Position numbers and translations under genes: made by a program
Source of the DNA: Pseudorasbora parva
Taxonomy: Eukaryota > Chordata > Actinopteri > Cypriniformes > Gobionidae
Length of the DNA stretch: 64,000 bases
Assembly: GCF_024679245.1 (NCBI RefSeq)
Contig: NC_090177.1
Coordinates: forward strand, 48,023,353 to 48,087,352
Direction: 5' to 3'
Part shown: piece by piece, positions 63,212-64,000 of the stretch
Position numbering within the stretch: the stretch's first letter is position 1
Layout of the letters: each line of letters opens with the position of its first letter
Notes under the pieces: model-generated
What the model saw: only the letters and a program-made list of their open reading frames with translations
The model's database searches: none
Told to the model about the DNA's origin: nothing

Positions 63212-64000
63212 TACACACTGGTTAAAAGCAGATAGCGTGGAGGGAAAAAGCGTGCGGTTCTTGACGCTTGTGGTGCCGCCCACTGCCCCAAAGGGTGAAG
63301 TTGCACCAGTTTTGTTATGTTTCTGTCTCTTTCTGCTGTGTCAGCCAGTGACCCGGAGAGTTCAGAGAACTGCTTTTGTTTTCATCGAGGTTGTCGAAAC
63401 CTGCGACCGGTTTGCCGAATGTGGTTTTTCCCACAAACTTTGATATTCAACGGACGAGTTGATTGACAGCAGTGGTCCCAAAGGCAAAGTTGTTCGGATG
63501 GAGGTTTTCTGTCGTATGGTACGACTGTCTCGTGCGCGTGCTGTGAAAAAGCACGCGACATACGTTCGCCTATAGCCGCTCTCATGTTGTTGCTTTTTCA
63601 TTTTAAAGCGCCACTAGGTGGCCATTCACCGCGTCCTTTCTCGCCTGACCCCAGACTGAGCCCGTGCACGGGTGTACCGGCTTGGGTGAAATTGTCTCGT
63701 TCCGTCCAAGAGCTATAGCCGTTCTAGCAGACCCCGCCTCGCCCAGCCCGTAGGTTTCGGCCTGCCGCCGCCAAGCTGAATCGAAATTCCCACTTTTTTT
63801 CCGATCTGGACGGACAGTCAGACTCCAGAGAATCTTTCTGCACTGGTTTGGGCCAGATCGGGCAAAAGACCTAGGACTAGTGTGCAAAAGTAGGTTTTTC
63901 ACAAAATCCCAAATACCCGAAAATTTCGCCAGCGCAACCTTCGAATCCGAGGCATGCGTCTCGCTCGGCTCGAGCCAAGGATTCCGATGATATAAGACAC
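63212..64000 (+). other. U1-to-U2 spacer running off the window
   Basis: Standard spacer with one AACTG of a direct AACTGAACTG pair lost at about 63370 and an adjacent G to T change. The next U2 would start about 220 bp beyond the window. No other gene is seen. Confidence 0.85.

Larger units (their letters stand above)
6031..64000 (+). repeat. U2-U1 snRNA tandem array, plus-strand segment
   Basis: The segment holds 27 U2 positions (25 intact, 2 split by retrotransposons) and 27 full U1 genes, all on the plus strand and alternating U2 then U1. U2-to-U2 distances, with inserts removed, are 1828-1833, 1605-1609 or 1340 bp. The classes come from three length variants: a T4, T7 or T8 tract about 70 bp after U2; a 224-bp deletion just upstream of the U2 proximal promoter element; and a 489-bp deletion in the spacer after U1. 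Copies are nearly identical, as expected for concerted evolution of a multicopy snRNA locus. The array begins inside a U1 gene and runs off the window. Confidence 0.97.

Noticed and set aside
6031..64000. CRISPR-like regular repeat structure
   Set aside because: Units are 1.3-1.8 kb snRNA gene repeats in eukaryotic DNA, with no short repeat-spacer pattern.

Overview
The window looks like teleost fish nuclear DNA. It is dominated by a tandem array of spliceosomal snRNA genes. Each unit carries one U2 gene followed by one U1 gene on the same strand, and the usual unit is about 1.83 kb. Both RNAs are recognisable along their whole length: the U2 branch-site recognition sequence and Sm site, and the U1 5' splice-site complement, loops and Sm site. 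Each has a snRNA-type proximal promoter element about 60 bp upstream and a 3' box downstream. Apart from two retrotransposons I find no protein-coding gene. The many 60-143 aa reading frames that recur in every unit are by-products of the repeat. The fish assignment rests on the retrotransposon family and on the style of the flanking repeats. The species cannot be named from the sequence.

Layout: 1-2885 is an array segment on the minus strand (two U2, two U1). A 240-N gap follows at 2886-3125. Bases 3126-6030 are non-array DNA: AT-rich sequence with two copies of a short MITE-like repeat, a 1.4 kb minisatellite in two related blocks, and a short CpG-rich stretch with inverted CCAAT-containing repeats. 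From about 6031, starting abruptly inside a truncated U1, the array runs on the plus strand to the end. It holds 25 intact U2 copies, 2 interrupted U2 copies and 27 full U1 copies. Unit lengths fall into classes of about 1829-1833, 1605-1609 and 1340 bp. They differ by a T4/T7/T8 tract, a 224-bp deletion that stops exactly at the U2 proximal element (8 copies), and a 489-bp spacer deletion (3 copies). Two-unit higher-order repeats show recent unequal exchange or conversion.

Two full-length, apparently intact non-LTR retrotransposons (28839-34340 and 51481-56938) sit at exactly the same nucleotide of U2. Each encodes an ORF1 protein with three CCHC knuckles and an ORF2 protein with an APE-type endonuclease, a reverse transcriptase (YMDD) and a C-terminal CCHC. 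Their structure and target match the Keno family (Tx1 group of the L1 superclade), known for insertion into U2 snRNA genes. Insertion separates U2 nt 1-33 from nt 38 onward and removes UAGU, destroying the branch-site recognition sequence GUAGUA.

U1 and U2 act together early in splicing: U1 reads the 5' splice site and U2 the branch site. Linking them in one repeat keeps dosage and sequence homogenised together, and it gives Keno a redundant target where single insertions should be tolerated. The points most worth a second look are the fixed insertion site, an intron-like segment in both Keno 5' leaders, a conserved ATGA-overlapping mini-ORF between ORF1 and ORF2, a strong strand-biased TTTTA enrichment in Keno, and promoter-trimmed U2 copies.
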